From Altererythrobacter aquiaggeris (GTDB taxonomy: Bacteria; Pseudomonadota; Alphaproteobacteria; Sphingomonadales; Sphingomonadaceae): a DNA stretch of 64,000 bases. The position numbers were made by a program, and so were the translations under genes. Numbering within the stretch: the stretch's first letter is position 1; every line of letters begins with the position of its first letter. Shown here piece by piece: positions 28,545 to 36,344 of this stretch. The stretch is from positions 248,001-312,000 of the forward strand of contig NZ_JBANRL010000001.1 in the NCBI RefSeq assembly GCF_037154015.1, read 5' to 3'. The notes below the pieces were generated by a model. That model did not search any database, had not been told where the DNA came from, and saw only the letters and a list, made by a program, of their open reading frames with translations.

Positions 28545-28760
28545 ATGCCCAAGTCTCCGCCAGCAACAACAGGCAAAAAGGCCTTTGCGCTGCGGCTCGA
28601 TCCGGCGGTTCACGCCGCGGTCGAGCGACTGGCGGCTGCGGAACTGCGTTCCTCCAATGCGCAGATCGAAATGTTGCTGCGCGAGGCGTTGGCGAAGCGC
28701 GGGATCCGGCCCGCAAAATCAAAGCCGCCAAAACGCGGGCGTCCGGCGCTCGAAAGTTGA
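28545..28760 (+). CDS. Ribbon-helix-helix (Arc/HicB-type) protein
   Basis: A 71-residue basic protein. KAFALRLDPAVHAAVERLAAAE fits the RHH beta-strand and first helix, and SSNAQIEMLLREALAKRG the second helix. A basic tail (KSKPPKRGRP) follows. It could bind DNA as a dimer and may regulate its own operon through the palindrome at 27574. Short HicB-type antitoxins look similar, but no toxin gene is adjacent. It lies 17 bases after the SPFH gene and 11 bases before the hydrolase gene, clearly inside one operon. Confidence 0.82.
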   Translation: MPKSPPATTGKKAFALRLDPAVHAAVERLAAAELRSSNAQIEMLLREALAKRGIRPAKSKPPKRGRPALES

Positions 28761-28771
28761 GGAGAAACCAG

Positions 28772-29773
28772 ATGTATGGATTGAAAACCGGTATTTGTGC
28801 AGCAGCGCTGCTCGTCGGCGGCTGCGCGACAATGCAGGCGCAGGACCGGCCCGTCCTGCCCGCAAAGGCTGTATCGGGGCCGATCACCGCAATCGGTCCG
28901 CAGGGCGGTCTTGCAGGCACGCTTGTAGCGGCAGAGCCTGGCCAGCCGGTGGTGTTGATCATACCCGGTTCCGGCCCGACCGACCGTGATGGCAACAATC
29001 CGCTTGGCGTGGCCGCATCGTCTTACCGGCTGCTGGCCGAGGGTCTGGCGGCCCGCGGTATCGGCAGCGTGAGAATCGACAAACGCGGAATGTTCGGCAG
29101 CGCGGCGGCCGTACCCGACGCCAATGACGTAACGATCGGCGATTATGCGACCGATGTCGCAACCTGGAAGACTGCAATTCGCAGCGTCACCGGCGCCGAA
29201 TGCGTCTGGCTGGCCGGGCATAGCGAGGGCGGTCTGGTTGCGCTGGCAGCGGCGCAGCAGCCCGGCAATATCTGCGGTGTCATTCTGCTGGCATCGATGG
29301 GCCGGCCCTTGGGTACCATCCTGCGCGAGCAGTTGAGTGCGAACCCGGCCAACGGCCCGCTTCTGCCAGACGCGATGGCGGCGATAACATCGCTAGAGAA
29401 TGGCGAGCGGGTGGATGTATCGGCGATGCATCCTGCGCTGGCCGGCCTGTTCGCGCCGCCGATCCAGGGGTTCCTGATCGATGCAATGTCACGCGACCCT
29501 GCCGCTCTTGCTGCGGCGAGTGACCTTCCATTGCTGATCATCCACGGCGAAGCGGATATTCAGGTGGCGCTTGCCGATGCTCGGGCGCTGCATTCTGCCC
29601 GGCCCGACAGCAAGCTCGTAATACTCCCCGGGGTGAACCATCTGCTGAAAACCTTTGAAGGGGAAACGCCCGCTGCAAATCTGGCAAGTTACAGCAATCC
29701 CGACCTTCCGATTTCGCCAGCTGTCGTGGGTGCGGTTGCAGACTTTATATTCTCCGTTCGGGCAGGCGACTGA
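28772..29773 (+). CDS. Alpha/beta hydrolase lipoprotein
   Basis: A 333-residue predicted lipoprotein (lipobox LLVGGC after a short hydrophobic stretch) with an alpha/beta hydrolase fold. The oxyanion-region IIPGSGPTDRDGNNP comes first, then the nucleophile elbow AGHSEGG, an IIHGEADIQV strand with the probable catalytic Asp, and GVNHLLK with the His. It is likely a periplasmic or outer-membrane esterase or peptidase of unknown substrate. GAGGAG lies upstream of the ATG. The preceding bases are open in the same frame but encode an overlap with the RHH gene. Its stop overlaps the next start (TGATG). Confidence 0.88.
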   Translation: MYGLKTGICAAALLVGGCATMQAQDRPVLPAKAVSGPITAIGPQGGLAGTLVAAEPGQPVVLIIPGSGPTDRDGNNPLGVAASSYRLLAEGLAARGIGSVRIDKRGMFGSAAAVPDANDVTIGDYATDVATWKTAIRSVTGAECVWLAGHSEGGLVALAAAQQPGNICGVILLASMGRPLGTILREQLSANPANGPLLPDAMAAITSLENGERVDVSAMHPALAGLFAPPIQGFLIDAMSRDPAALAAASDLPLLIIHGEADIQVALADARALHSARPDSKLVILPGVNHLLKTFEGETPAANLASYSNPDLPISPAVVGAVADFIFSVRAGD

Positions 29774-30042
29774 TGCTGCATAAGTTCTTCGAAGAAGGGT
29801 ATTGGTTCGCGCCCAAGCGCATTGGTTACGGATCAGGTCTGCCGATTGCCTGGCAGGGTTGGGCATTGATCGGCCTGTTTATCCTTTTGGCAGTCGGCTG
29901 CGGTTTGCTGGCGGAATGGGAGCCTGAATATGGCCCATGGATCGCGGGCGCAGTGATGATACCGGCCACGATCGGGTTTCTGTTGGTCGCCAGGGCGCGC
30001 ACGCGCGGCGGTTGGCGGTGGCACTCCGGCGACAGGGATTGA
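29773..30042 (+). CDS. Small two-helix membrane protein of unknown function
   Basis: An 89-residue protein with a short amphipathic start (MLHKFFEEGYWFAPK) and two membrane helices (WALIGLFILLAVGCGLLA and IAGAVMIPATIGFLLVA), ending in a basic tail. The start overlaps the hydrolase stop, so the two are translationally coupled and probably function together. I recognise no family. It is the last gene of the SPFH unit; a 54-base gap follows. Confidence 0.78.
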   Translation: MLHKFFEEGYWFAPKRIGYGSGLPIAWQGWALIGLFILLAVGCGLLAEWEPEYGPWIAGAVMIPATIGFLLVARARTRGGWRWHSGDRD

Positions 30043-30096
30043 CCGGCGAAGAGCAGTTTTAGCTGGCCATTAACCCTTTGCTCCTATGCGGATGGG

Positions 30097-31104
30097 ATGG
30101 ACAAACCTGCCTATCCCGTCACCTCCGCCGGACAGCCACCGGCGCGCAAAAACCCGCTTTGGCACATGGTGCTTGGCTTTGCTGCCATTGCCGCAATTCC
30201 CGCAATTCCCGCCGGGGCATCGCTCGCCCAGTCGGGGGCGAGTTACACAGTGGTGGAGACCGGACAAACCTTTGCCCGGCTCCAGCAGGCGGTCGATGCA
30301 ATCGGATCAGGCACGGGTTCGATTTCCATCGGTTCAGGCGTCCACCGCGATTGTGCGGTGCAGACCGGCGGAACCGTCTCGTATCTGGCATCGCAGCCGG
30401 GCAAGGCTGTGTTCGATAGCGTGACCTGCGAAGGCAAGGCCGCGCTTGTGCTGCGGGGCAGCGATGCGACCATATCGGGCGTGATTTTCCAGAATATGGC
30501 CGTGCCAGACGGCAATGGATCGGGCATCCGGCTGGAAAAAGGTAATCTCACGGTTGTCCAGAGCTGGTTCAAGGACAGCCAGCAGGGCATTCTGACCGCG
30601 CATGATGGCGGCGCGCGGCTGGTGGTGGACAAAAGCACCTTTACGCGGCTTGGTACGTGCGAATTTTCGGGTGGCTGCGCACATTCGATCTATGCTGGCG
30701 AGATTGCCCATGTGCGCGTCACACGCAGCCGCTTCGAAGAAGGGCGTGGCGGACATTATCTGAAAAGCCGCGCCGGACGGATCGATGTGGCATCTTCCAG
30801 CTTTGACGATACGGGTGGCCGTGAAACCAATTACATGATCGACCTGCCCGATGGCGCAACAGGGCAAATCACGAATAACTGGTTTGTGCAGGGGCAAAGC
30901 AAGGAAAACTATTCCGCATTCATATCGGTTGCCCCGGAAGACCGGGCCAACAGTTCGAACGGTTTGCTGATCGCGGGTAATGACGCACGGCTTGCACCAG
31001 GCGTACAGCGCAGCACGATATTTGTCGCCGATTGGTCGGGCGACAGTCTTGCCATCGACGATAACAGGCTTGGCAGCGGGTTGGAGCGGTTCGAAAAACG
31101 CTAA
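30097..31104 (+). CDS. Secreted right-handed parallel beta-helix protein
   Basis: A 335-residue protein with an N-terminal export signal after a 20-residue basic extension (VLGFAAIAAIPAIPAGASLAQ). The rest shows the short, regular asparagine- and serine-rich turns of a pectate-lyase-like beta helix, for example ISGVIFQNMAVPDG, VVQSWFKDSQQGI and VDKSTFTRLG. Such folds are used by polysaccharide lyases, epimerases and adhesins. I see no family-specific catalytic signature, so I give no reaction. It precedes the DksA-type gene by 49 bases and could be cotranscribed with it. Confidence 0.78.
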   Translation: MDKPAYPVTSAGQPPARKNPLWHMVLGFAAIAAIPAIPAGASLAQSGASYTVVETGQTFARLQQAVDAIGSGTGSISIGSGVHRDCAVQTGGTVSYLASQPGKAVFDSVTCEGKAALVLRGSDATISGVIFQNMAVPDGNGSGIRLEKGNLTVVQSWFKDSQQGILTAHDGGARLVVDKSTFTRLGTCEFSGGCAHSIYAGEIAHVRVTRSRFEEGRGGHYLKSRAGRIDVASSSFDDTGGRETNYMIDLPDGATGQITNNWFVQGQSKENYSAFISVAPEDRANSSNGLLIAGNDARLAPGVQRSTIFVADWSGDSLAIDDNRLGSGLERFEKR

Positions 31105-31153
31105 GCCGGAACGAGCGGCTTTCCTGCCCGTTAAACCGGCAAAGGAAGCATTC

Positions 31154-31429
31154 ATGGCAGGCGGATGGGCGCGCGACGGCGCCGTTCAGGATCAGATAGA
31201 CGACACTGTAAACGACGCGGTCAAAGCTGCGCGTTCCCGATTGCCCGCCCCGACACCCGGCGGCGAGAGTGCGCAATTTTGCGGCGATTGCGGCGATGAC
31301 ATTCCTGAAAAACGGCGTATTGCCTTGCCCGGTGTGACCACTTGCGTGGCGTGCCAGTCGGACCGCGATCAAACAGTCCGTCACAGCGCGTTCAACCGCC
31401 GCGGAAGCAAGGACAGCCAGCTGCGCTGA
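31154..31429 (+). CDS. DksA/TraR family C4 zinc-finger protein (YbiI-like)
   Basis: A 91-residue cytoplasmic protein. A helical, acidic N-terminal part (DQIDDTVNDAVKAARSRLP) is followed by a C4 zinc finger (CGDCGDDIPEKRR, then TTCVACQSDRD). It is much shorter than DksA and lacks the coiled coil that inserts in the RNA polymerase channel, so it belongs with the YbiI-type small proteins of uncertain role. AAAGGA lies 8 bases before the ATG. The next gene, psd, begins close behind or even overlaps. Confidence 0.85.
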   Translation: MAGGWARDGAVQDQIDDTVNDAVKAARSRLPAPTPGGESAQFCGDCGDDIPEKRRIALPGVTTCVACQSDRDQTVRHSAFNRRGSKDSQLR

Positions 31430-31461
31430 TGCGCCGAACCGAAAAAGGCAATAATCACGCT

Positions 31462-32307
31462 ATGTCGATCAATCCGTTTATATGGTTGCAGCACGCGGTG
31501 CCGCAACATCTGCTTTCACGCGGTGCGGGCACGCTCGCCAGCAGCGAATTGCCGTGGCTGAAGGATTTGTTGATCCGGCGCTTTATCGAATTTTACAAAG
31601 TCCCGATGGACGAGGCGCAGCGCCCTGCATCCCACTATCGTTCCTTCAACGATTTCTTCACCCGCGCTTTGAAACCGGGCGTGCGACCGCTTGGCGATGC
31701 GGCAGAGCACATTGTCTGCCCTGCGGATGGCGCGGTCAGCCAGCTTGGGGAAATTCGCGGCGGACGAATTGTTCAGGCGAAGGGACAGGATTTCAGCGCC
31801 GCTGAACTGCTTGGAGGCGATAAGGATCTGGCCGGGCAATTCGAGGGTGGTTCGTTCATCACCATCTATCTTTCGCCAAGCGATTATCACCGTGTCCATA
31901 TGCCCGTCGCGGGCGCGCTTGAGCGATCGATTTATATCCCCGGAGACCTGTTTTCGGTCAACACCGCCACCGCCGAGGGCGTGGATCGCCTGTTTTCACG
32001 CAACGAGCGCATGGCGGCTATCTTCGGCACCGGATCGGGGCGGGTTGCCAGCATAATGGTCGGCGCGATGATCGTCGCCAGCGTGGAGACTGTCTGGTCG
32101 GGGTTGATCCAGCCGCACGGCAAAAAAATCATCCATTCCGCATTTGCAGAAGGTGAGCACCAGTTTGCCGCCGGCGATGAAATGGGCCGCTTTCTGCTTG
32201 GTTCGACTGTCATATTGCTGTTCGAGGCGGGCAAAATCGCCTGGCGTGATGATCTTGGGCCGCTAGATACGGTGCGGATGGGCGAAGCCATCGCGCGCAA
32301 GCTCTAG
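31462..32307 (+). CDS. psd: Phosphatidylserine decarboxylase
   Basis: A pyruvoyl enzyme that converts phosphatidylserine to phosphatidylethanolamine in the inner membrane. The self-cleavage site LGST lies in RFLLGSTVILLFE near the C-terminus, with the conserved SDYHRVHMP and PADG segments before it. The 281 residues from MSINPFIW match the family N-terminus. An ATG at 31429 overlapping the previous stop would add 11 residues. pssA is not in the window. The stop overlaps the converging GNAT gene by the 4-base palindrome CTAG. Confidence 0.95.
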   Translation: MSINPFIWLQHAVPQHLLSRGAGTLASSELPWLKDLLIRRFIEFYKVPMDEAQRPASHYRSFNDFFTRALKPGVRPLGDAAEHIVCPADGAVSQLGEIRGGRIVQAKGQDFSAAELLGGDKDLAGQFEGGSFITIYLSPSDYHRVHMPVAGALERSIYIPGDLFSVNTATAEGVDRLFSRNERMAAIFGTGSGRVASIMVGAMIVASVETVWSGLIQPHGKKIIHSAFAEGEHQFAAGDEMGRFLLGSTVILLFEAGKIAWRDDLGPLDTVRMGEAIARKL

Positions 32308-32804
32308 CCAAACGCAGGCGCGAAAGAAGCGACACCGCGCGGTTCTGAACCTGCTAGCACAAGCCGCTGGAAATATTCTGCCGGCGGTCCGGGATATTGC
32401 AGTTTCGGATCATGTTCGAAGCCGAACCGTGAATAATACAGCGGGCTGCCCAACAGGATAATCCCCCGCGCGCCAAACGCCCGCAGATCGGCAATCCCGC
32501 GCTCGATCAGCGCCGACCCGGTTCCCTGCCGTTGCAGTTCCGGCGTGACTGAAACCGGACCCAGTCCGTACCAGCCGCGCGATCCGTCGCTGATGGTCAC
32601 GGGGGAAAAGGCGATGTGACCCACTATCCCATCGGCATCCAAAGCGACCAGAGACAGCGTCAGATCGCCATCATCGCGCAACTGGCCAACCAGTGCAGGC
32701 TCGTCACCATCGCTGAACTCCATCTTCGCAAATGCCGCTTTGGTGAGATCGTGGATCACGTTCTCATCGCCAGCCTGTTCTGGCCTTATCGTGATGGCGG
32801 TCAT
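32304..32804 (-). CDS. GNAT family N-acetyltransferase
   Basis: A 166-residue acetyl-CoA-dependent acyltransferase. The acetyl-CoA loop VTPELQRQGTGSALIERG is typical, preceded by the LGPVSV beta strand, and GSPLYYSRFGFEH ends the fold. This subtype is the YhbS-like branch with unknown substrate. Its ATG overlaps the ribA stop (ATGA), so it is translated with ribA. Confidence 0.9.
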   Translation of the reverse strand: MTAITIRPEQAGDENVIHDLTKAAFAKMEFSDGDEPALVGQLRDDGDLTLSLVALDADGIVGHIAFSPVTISDGSRGWYGLGPVSVTPELQRQGTGSALIERGIADLRAFGARGIILLGSPLYYSRFGFEHDPKLQYPGPPAEYFQRLVLAGSEPRGVASFAPAFG

Positions 32805-33928
32805 TTCAGCAAGTGTCCCGACCGGTCACGCTTGGTTGCAAGATAGCGGACATTATGCGGATTGGCGGGCAGTTCGTGCGCGACCCGCCGGCTGATGGTG
32901 ACGCCCGCCTGTTCGAGCGCGGCAACCTTGCGCGGATTGTTGGTCATCAACTGCACCTCGCGCACACCCAGTAACTCCAGCATTTTTGCGGCCGTGGCAA
33001 AATCGCGAGATTCGTCGGGCAGCCCCAGACGCTGGTTGGCATCGACTGTGTCGAAGCCCTGGTCCTGCAAGCGATAGGCGCGCAATTTGTTTACGAGGCC
33101 GATGCCGCGGCCTTCCTGGCGCATATATAGCAGCACACCCCAGCCGCCCTTGGCCGCCTCGTCCGCCATCGCTGCGAGCGCCGCATCAAGCTGCGGCCCG
33201 CAGTCGCATTTGAGGCTGCCGAGGATGTCGCCGGTCAGGCATTCGGAATGCAGCCGGACCAGAGGTACCTTATCCGAATTTTGCGCGCCGATGATCAGCG
33301 CCACATGCTCGCGGGTGTCGTCGGCGCTGCGGAATGCGACGATTTGCGCGTCGTCGCTGGCTGCCACCGGCAATTTTGCGCGTGTCGCAATCGTGAGGTT
33401 ATGACTGTCGGCCCATGCAGCCAGATCGGAAACGCAAACCGGCTGCGGTTCGCCCGGATTATCGGGATCAACCATGAATGCCGGCAATATCCCGGCCACA
33501 CGGGCCAGTTCCAAAGCGGTTTCGGCCTGTTCGCGCCAGTCCAGCGTCTCTGCCAGAAAGGGTCCTTTGAGCGGAGCGGTCAAATCCATCGCGGGATCGG
33601 CGATAGCGCGGGCCGCAGCCAGAGTGAATTTCTCCGGCCCGCAAATCAGCACGGGCGAATGCGGCTGCGCGGCCTCGCGCTGGTTTGCCAGTTTCAGCGT
33701 GATGGCTCTGGCGCAGGAAATCAGCAAAGCGCCAGAACGCGCATCCCCCGCGATACCGGTTTCAACCGGCAGCAGAACAGGCCCGCCATCAACCATTATC
33801 GGCCAGCCATGCCGCAGCGCGTCGATTGCCTGCGCAACCCGCCGTGACGGAGAGGGGCCGCGCCCCGTCAGAGATCGAACTCGGTGATGAGCGGGACATG
33901 GTCGGACGGCTTTTCCCAGTCGCGGCAA
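32801..33928 (-). CDS. ribA: GTP cyclohydrolase II (riboflavin synthesis), start uncertain
   Basis: Opens GTP to the first pyrimidine intermediate of riboflavin and releases formate. The C-terminal 200 residues are a complete cyclohydrolase domain: VRLHSECLTGDILGSLKCDCG supplies three zinc cysteines, and YMRQEGRGIGLVNKLRAY and TNNPRKVAALEQAGV follow. The N-terminal 150 residues look like a degenerate RibB-like region. The start is unclear. Conserved sequence seems to begin near SPSRRVAQAID, but the nearest standard starts are TTG at 33928 (used here) and GTG at 33982, both deep inside xth and without a ribosome site. A CTG at 33871 overlaps the xth stop as CTGA. Confidence 0.88.
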   Translation of the reverse strand: MPRLGKAVRPCPAHHRVRSLTGRGPSPSRRVAQAIDALRHGWPIMVDGGPVLLPVETGIAGDARSGALLISCARAITLKLANQREAAQPHSPVLICGPEKFTLAAARAIADPAMDLTAPLKGPFLAETLDWREQAETALELARVAGILPAFMVDPDNPGEPQPVCVSDLAAWADSHNLTIATRAKLPVAASDDAQIVAFRSADDTREHVALIIGAQNSDKVPLVRLHSECLTGDILGSLKCDCGPQLDAALAAMADEAAKGGWGVLLYMRQEGRGIGLVNKLRAYRLQDQGFDTVDANQRLGLPDESRDFATAAKMLELLGVREVQLMTNNPRKVAALEQAGVTISRRVAHELPANPHNVRYLATKRDRSGHLLK

Positions 33929-34662
33929 TCTTCGCGCACGCGGTGGCCGGTCGCCTTCGCCGCCAGATCCGGACTGGCCCACATATGATCGAGCCTGCGG
34001 CCACGGTCATTCACGCGCCAATCCTTCGAACGGTATGACCACCAGCTGAAATACCGTTCCGGATCGCGAATGTGCTCGCGGCCGATATCGACCCAGCCAT
34101 GTGCGTCTTTGAACCGCTGCAAGGTTTCAACCTCCAACGGCGTGTGGCTGACCACCTTGAGCAGTTCCTTATGGCCCCAGACATCGCTGGGAAGCGGTGC
34201 GATATTGAAATCGCCCACGATCAGCGTCGGTTTGTCGATCACACCTGCCCAGTCGGTCATGCGCTGGAGAAAATCGAGCTTTTGGCCGAATTTCGCATTT
34301 TGGTCACGATCGGGAATATCGCCGCCTGCAGGCACATAGACGTTTTCGATCACGGTGCCTTTGCCGGGCCCGGTCAGTTCCACCCCGACATGGCGCGCCT
34401 CGCCATTGTCCTGCCAGTCATGACGCGAATATTCTTTCAGCGGAATGCGGCTGACGGTGGCGACGCCGTGATAACCTTTTTGCCCGTGCACAGCGTGATA
34501 GGTATAACCCAGATCATTGAATGCATCGAACGGGAAGGTTTCCTCGACTGTCTTTATTTCCTGCAAACACAGCACATCGGGCGCCTCCTGAGCAAGGAAA
34601 CGCGCCACAATCGGCATACGCAGGCGGACCGAATTGATATTCCAGGATGCAACTGAGATCAT
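33868..34662 (-). CDS. xth: Exodeoxyribonuclease III (AP endonuclease)
   Basis: A Mg-dependent AP endonuclease and 3'-5' exonuclease of base excision repair. The 264 residues from MISVASWNINSVR show every family block: LCLQEIK with the metal-binding Glu, GYHGVATVSR, the catalytic VGDFNIAP, and SDHVPL near the end with the catalytic Asp-His. A longer in-frame start at 34716 would run into the terminator of the upstream unit and is rejected. Downstream it overlaps ribA. Confidence 0.96.
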   Translation of the reverse strand: MISVASWNINSVRLRMPIVARFLAQEAPDVLCLQEIKTVEETFPFDAFNDLGYTYHAVHGQKGYHGVATVSRIPLKEYSRHDWQDNGEARHVGVELTGPGKGTVIENVYVPAGGDIPDRDQNAKFGQKLDFLQRMTDWAGVIDKPTLIVGDFNIAPLPSDVWGHKELLKVVSHTPLEVETLQRFKDAHGWVDIGREHIRDPERYFSWWSYRSKDWRVNDRGRRLDHMWASPDLAAKATGHRVREDCRDWEKPSDHVPLITEFDL

Positions 34663-34691
34663 ACTGCCAGCTTTAGGTGCGTTGCGCGCAC

Positions 34692-34812
34692 AAAAAAACC
34701 CCTGTCCCGGGGGCATTGGGACAGGAGTTCCTTCTAGCGTTCGTCACGCTGTCACAAGGTGGGTATCATTGAGAGGGTAACAGGGGGGAACCCGACTCAA
34801 CCCGCCTTGTGA
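34692..34812 (-). ncRNA. Putative structured small RNA with its own terminator
   Basis: Between lolA and xth the minus strand can fold into three hairpins in a row. The first is a 13-bp stem with one mismatch (34800-34812 with 34752-34764), extended inward by GGGT/ACCC around a C-rich loop. The second is AGCGT-loop-ACGCT (34736-34750). The third is an 11-bp terminator stem (34718-34728 with 34698-34708) followed by seven T (34692-34698). A TATTAT hexamer at 34817-34822 would place a start near 34811, exactly at the first stem; no good -35 is visible. It has no plausible ORF. I do not recognise a known RNA family. It could also be a processed lolA 3' UTR. Confidence 0.6.
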
Positions 34813-34901
34813 GATAATAATATTCGATGCGGTCTTTCGGGGGAATGAACAGCTTCGGTATTCTGCCCCGCGCGGCAAACGGTGTATCGCTTGCCCGTTC
34901 G

Positions 34902-35564
34902 TCAGTTGCGACGAGACGACGTGCGCGGGTCAGTAAAGGTGAATGCCCGGTCCGAAACCGACATCCCGTAACGATGGTTGCGCAAACGGACCGTGGTGCG
35001 CTGGTTCTGCGAATCGAGCGCGACCCAGCTTACCAGTTCCAGACCGCCGGGCGCCTTTGCCTTTTTAACGAACAGCAGCGTGATGACGCCGAATTCAGGT
35101 TTCTTGGGATCTTTCACCTCGACACTGATGACATCGGGGTTGCCCGTCGCCTTGAGCTTGCCGTATTTTTTTACATCGCGATTGGGGTCAAGCAGGGCGC
35201 CCAGCGGCGAGTTTTGGATCGGCCAGCGCTGGACCTGCTTCACTTCATAATCGACCAGCGTCAGCGATTTTCCGTTCGACACGACGAGCAGGGGTATACC
35301 CTTGTCATACTGGAAGCGAATCCTGCCCGGGCGCTTGAGCGTCAACACGCCGCCGATGGTTTGTCCGCGGCGGTCGGTCTGCGTAAAATCGGCCTGCAAT
35401 GTAGAGATACCCCGCAAGGCGGTAACCGCTTTGTCGAGGTCACCGGCCGCGTATGCGGAAACCGGTTGTGCCGGGATCAGCAGGGCTGCGGGCGCGGCAA
35501 TTGCCGTCATGCCGAACATGGCGGCATAAAGCGGCTTCGAAAAAATTCTGGTCAAACTGTTCAT
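34902..35564 (-). CDS. lolA: Outer-membrane lipoprotein carrier protein LolA
   Basis: A periplasmic chaperone that carries lipoproteins from the LolCDE complex to the outer membrane. The 220 residues include a signal peptide (hydrophobic MFGMTAIAAPAALLIPA ending near VSAYA) and the LolA half-barrel pattern: STLQADFTQTDRRG, GVLTLKRPGRIRFQYD, then SLTLVDYEVKQVQRWPI. The start MNSLTRIF at 35564 is preferred to a longer one at 35600. It is consistent with the several predicted lipoproteins in this window, which it would serve. Confidence 0.93.
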   Translation of the reverse strand: MNSLTRIFSKPLYAAMFGMTAIAAPAALLIPAQPVSAYAAGDLDKAVTALRGISTLQADFTQTDRRGQTIGGVLTLKRPGRIRFQYDKGIPLLVVSNGKSLTLVDYEVKQVQRWPIQNSPLGALLDPNRDVKKYGKLKATGNPDVISVEVKDPKKPEFGVITLLFVKKAKAPGGLELVSWVALDSQNQRTTVRLRNHRYGMSVSDRAFTFTDPRTSSRRN

Positions 35565-35632
35565 GCTCCGTGATTTAGGGTCGAAGCCTTGAACTGTCAC
35601 TGAACCGGGTGCGTTCCCGCCGTTCAGGAGAA

Positions 35633-35800
35633 TTACTTGATTTTCGCTTCTTTGAATTCGACATGCTTGCGCACGACGGGATCATATTTGCGAAAGGACA
35701 TCTTTTCGGTGATGTTCCGCGGGTTTTTATACGTGGTGTAATAAAACCCGGTATCAGCGGTGCTGACGAGCTTGATCTTAATGGTTGCGGACTTCGCCAT
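35633..35800 (-). CDS. rpmG: 50S ribosomal protein L33
   Basis: A 55-residue ribosomal protein, complete at the usual length: it starts [20 protein letters not shown] and ends VEFKEAKIK. It lacks the paired cysteines of the zinc-binding L33 form, so it is the C-minus (zinc-independent) type. The 139 bases upstream contain a TTGACT hexamer on the minus strand (35906-35911) that could be a -35; no convincing -10 follows at 17 bases. Confidence 0.97.
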   Translation of the reverse strand: MAKSATIKIKLVSTADTGFYYTTYKNPRNITEKMSFRKYDPVVRKHVEFKEAKIK

Positions 35801-35921
35801 CGCGGTTTCCTAAATTTATGCTGGCCCACATGGGGCGAAAAATAAATCGGGCGGCGCGCGCAGCACCGCCCAAGACCGCGCGCAAATGGCGTAAGCGCGG
35901 CGACAAGTCAAGCATTGAGAA

Positions 35922-35939
35922 CAGGCGGGAAAGCGCCTG
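35922..35939 (-). terminator. Short hairpin right after arfB
   Basis: CAGGCG and CGCCTG make a 6-bp stem with a 6-base loop immediately after the arfB stop codon on the minus strand. It is followed by TTCTC, so as a terminator it is weak. Confidence 0.3.
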
Positions 35940-36344
35940 CTACCAATCGACCTTGCCGCGGCCAGCCTTGATTGCGCCGCGGTTCTTCTTTGCTTTTATA
36001 CGCTTTTCCTTGCCAATCCGGTTGACCCGGCTCTTTTTGCGCTTGGCCGGATGATCCTGTGCCTGCGCCAGCAGGGCTAGCATCCGTTCGCGTGCATCCG
36101 TCCGATTCGCTTCCTGCGTGCGGTGCGAGCGTGCCGTAATCAGCACTTCACCCTTTGAATTCATCCGGCTTCCGGCCAGTTCTTTCAGCCGGTTGAAGGT
36201 GGGCGGGTCCAGCCGCAAACCAAACACATCCAGCCGCAATTGCACCGCTGTCGCCACCTTGTTCACATTCTGCCCGCCGGGACCGCTGGAGGCGATGAAG
36301 CTTTCCTGCATGTGTTCCAGCGCGCGGTCGGCGATCTCACCCAT
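35940..36344 (-). CDS. arfB: Alternative ribosome-rescue factor ArfB (peptidyl-tRNA hydrolase)
   Basis: Releases peptides from ribosomes stalled on truncated mRNA. The release-factor GGQ motif lies at residues 23-25 in SSGPGGQNVNK, and the C-terminal tail is strongly basic (RKKSRVNRIGKEKRIKAKKNRG), as needed to enter the empty mRNA channel. The 134 residues match the family. The start overlaps the rluA stop by 8 bases, so it is the third gene of the pabBC-rluA-arfB unit. Confidence 0.95.
   Translation of the reverse strand: MGEIADRALEHMQESFIASSGPGGQNVNKVATAVQLRLDVFGLRLDPPTFNRLKELAGSRMNSKGEVLITARSHRTQEANRTDARERMLALLAQAQDHPAKRKKSRVNRIGKEKRIKAKKNRGAIKAGRGKVDW

Noticed and set aside
28545-28760. 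HicAB-type toxin-antitoxin pair
   Set aside because: The RHH protein could resemble HicB, but no HicA-like or other toxin ORF is adjacent; its neighbours are an SPFH protein and a hydrolase in one operon.
33799-33801. ATG inside ribA as its start
   Set aside because: It would remove the RRVAQAIDALRHGWP segment, which looks conserved at the N-terminus of this protein family.
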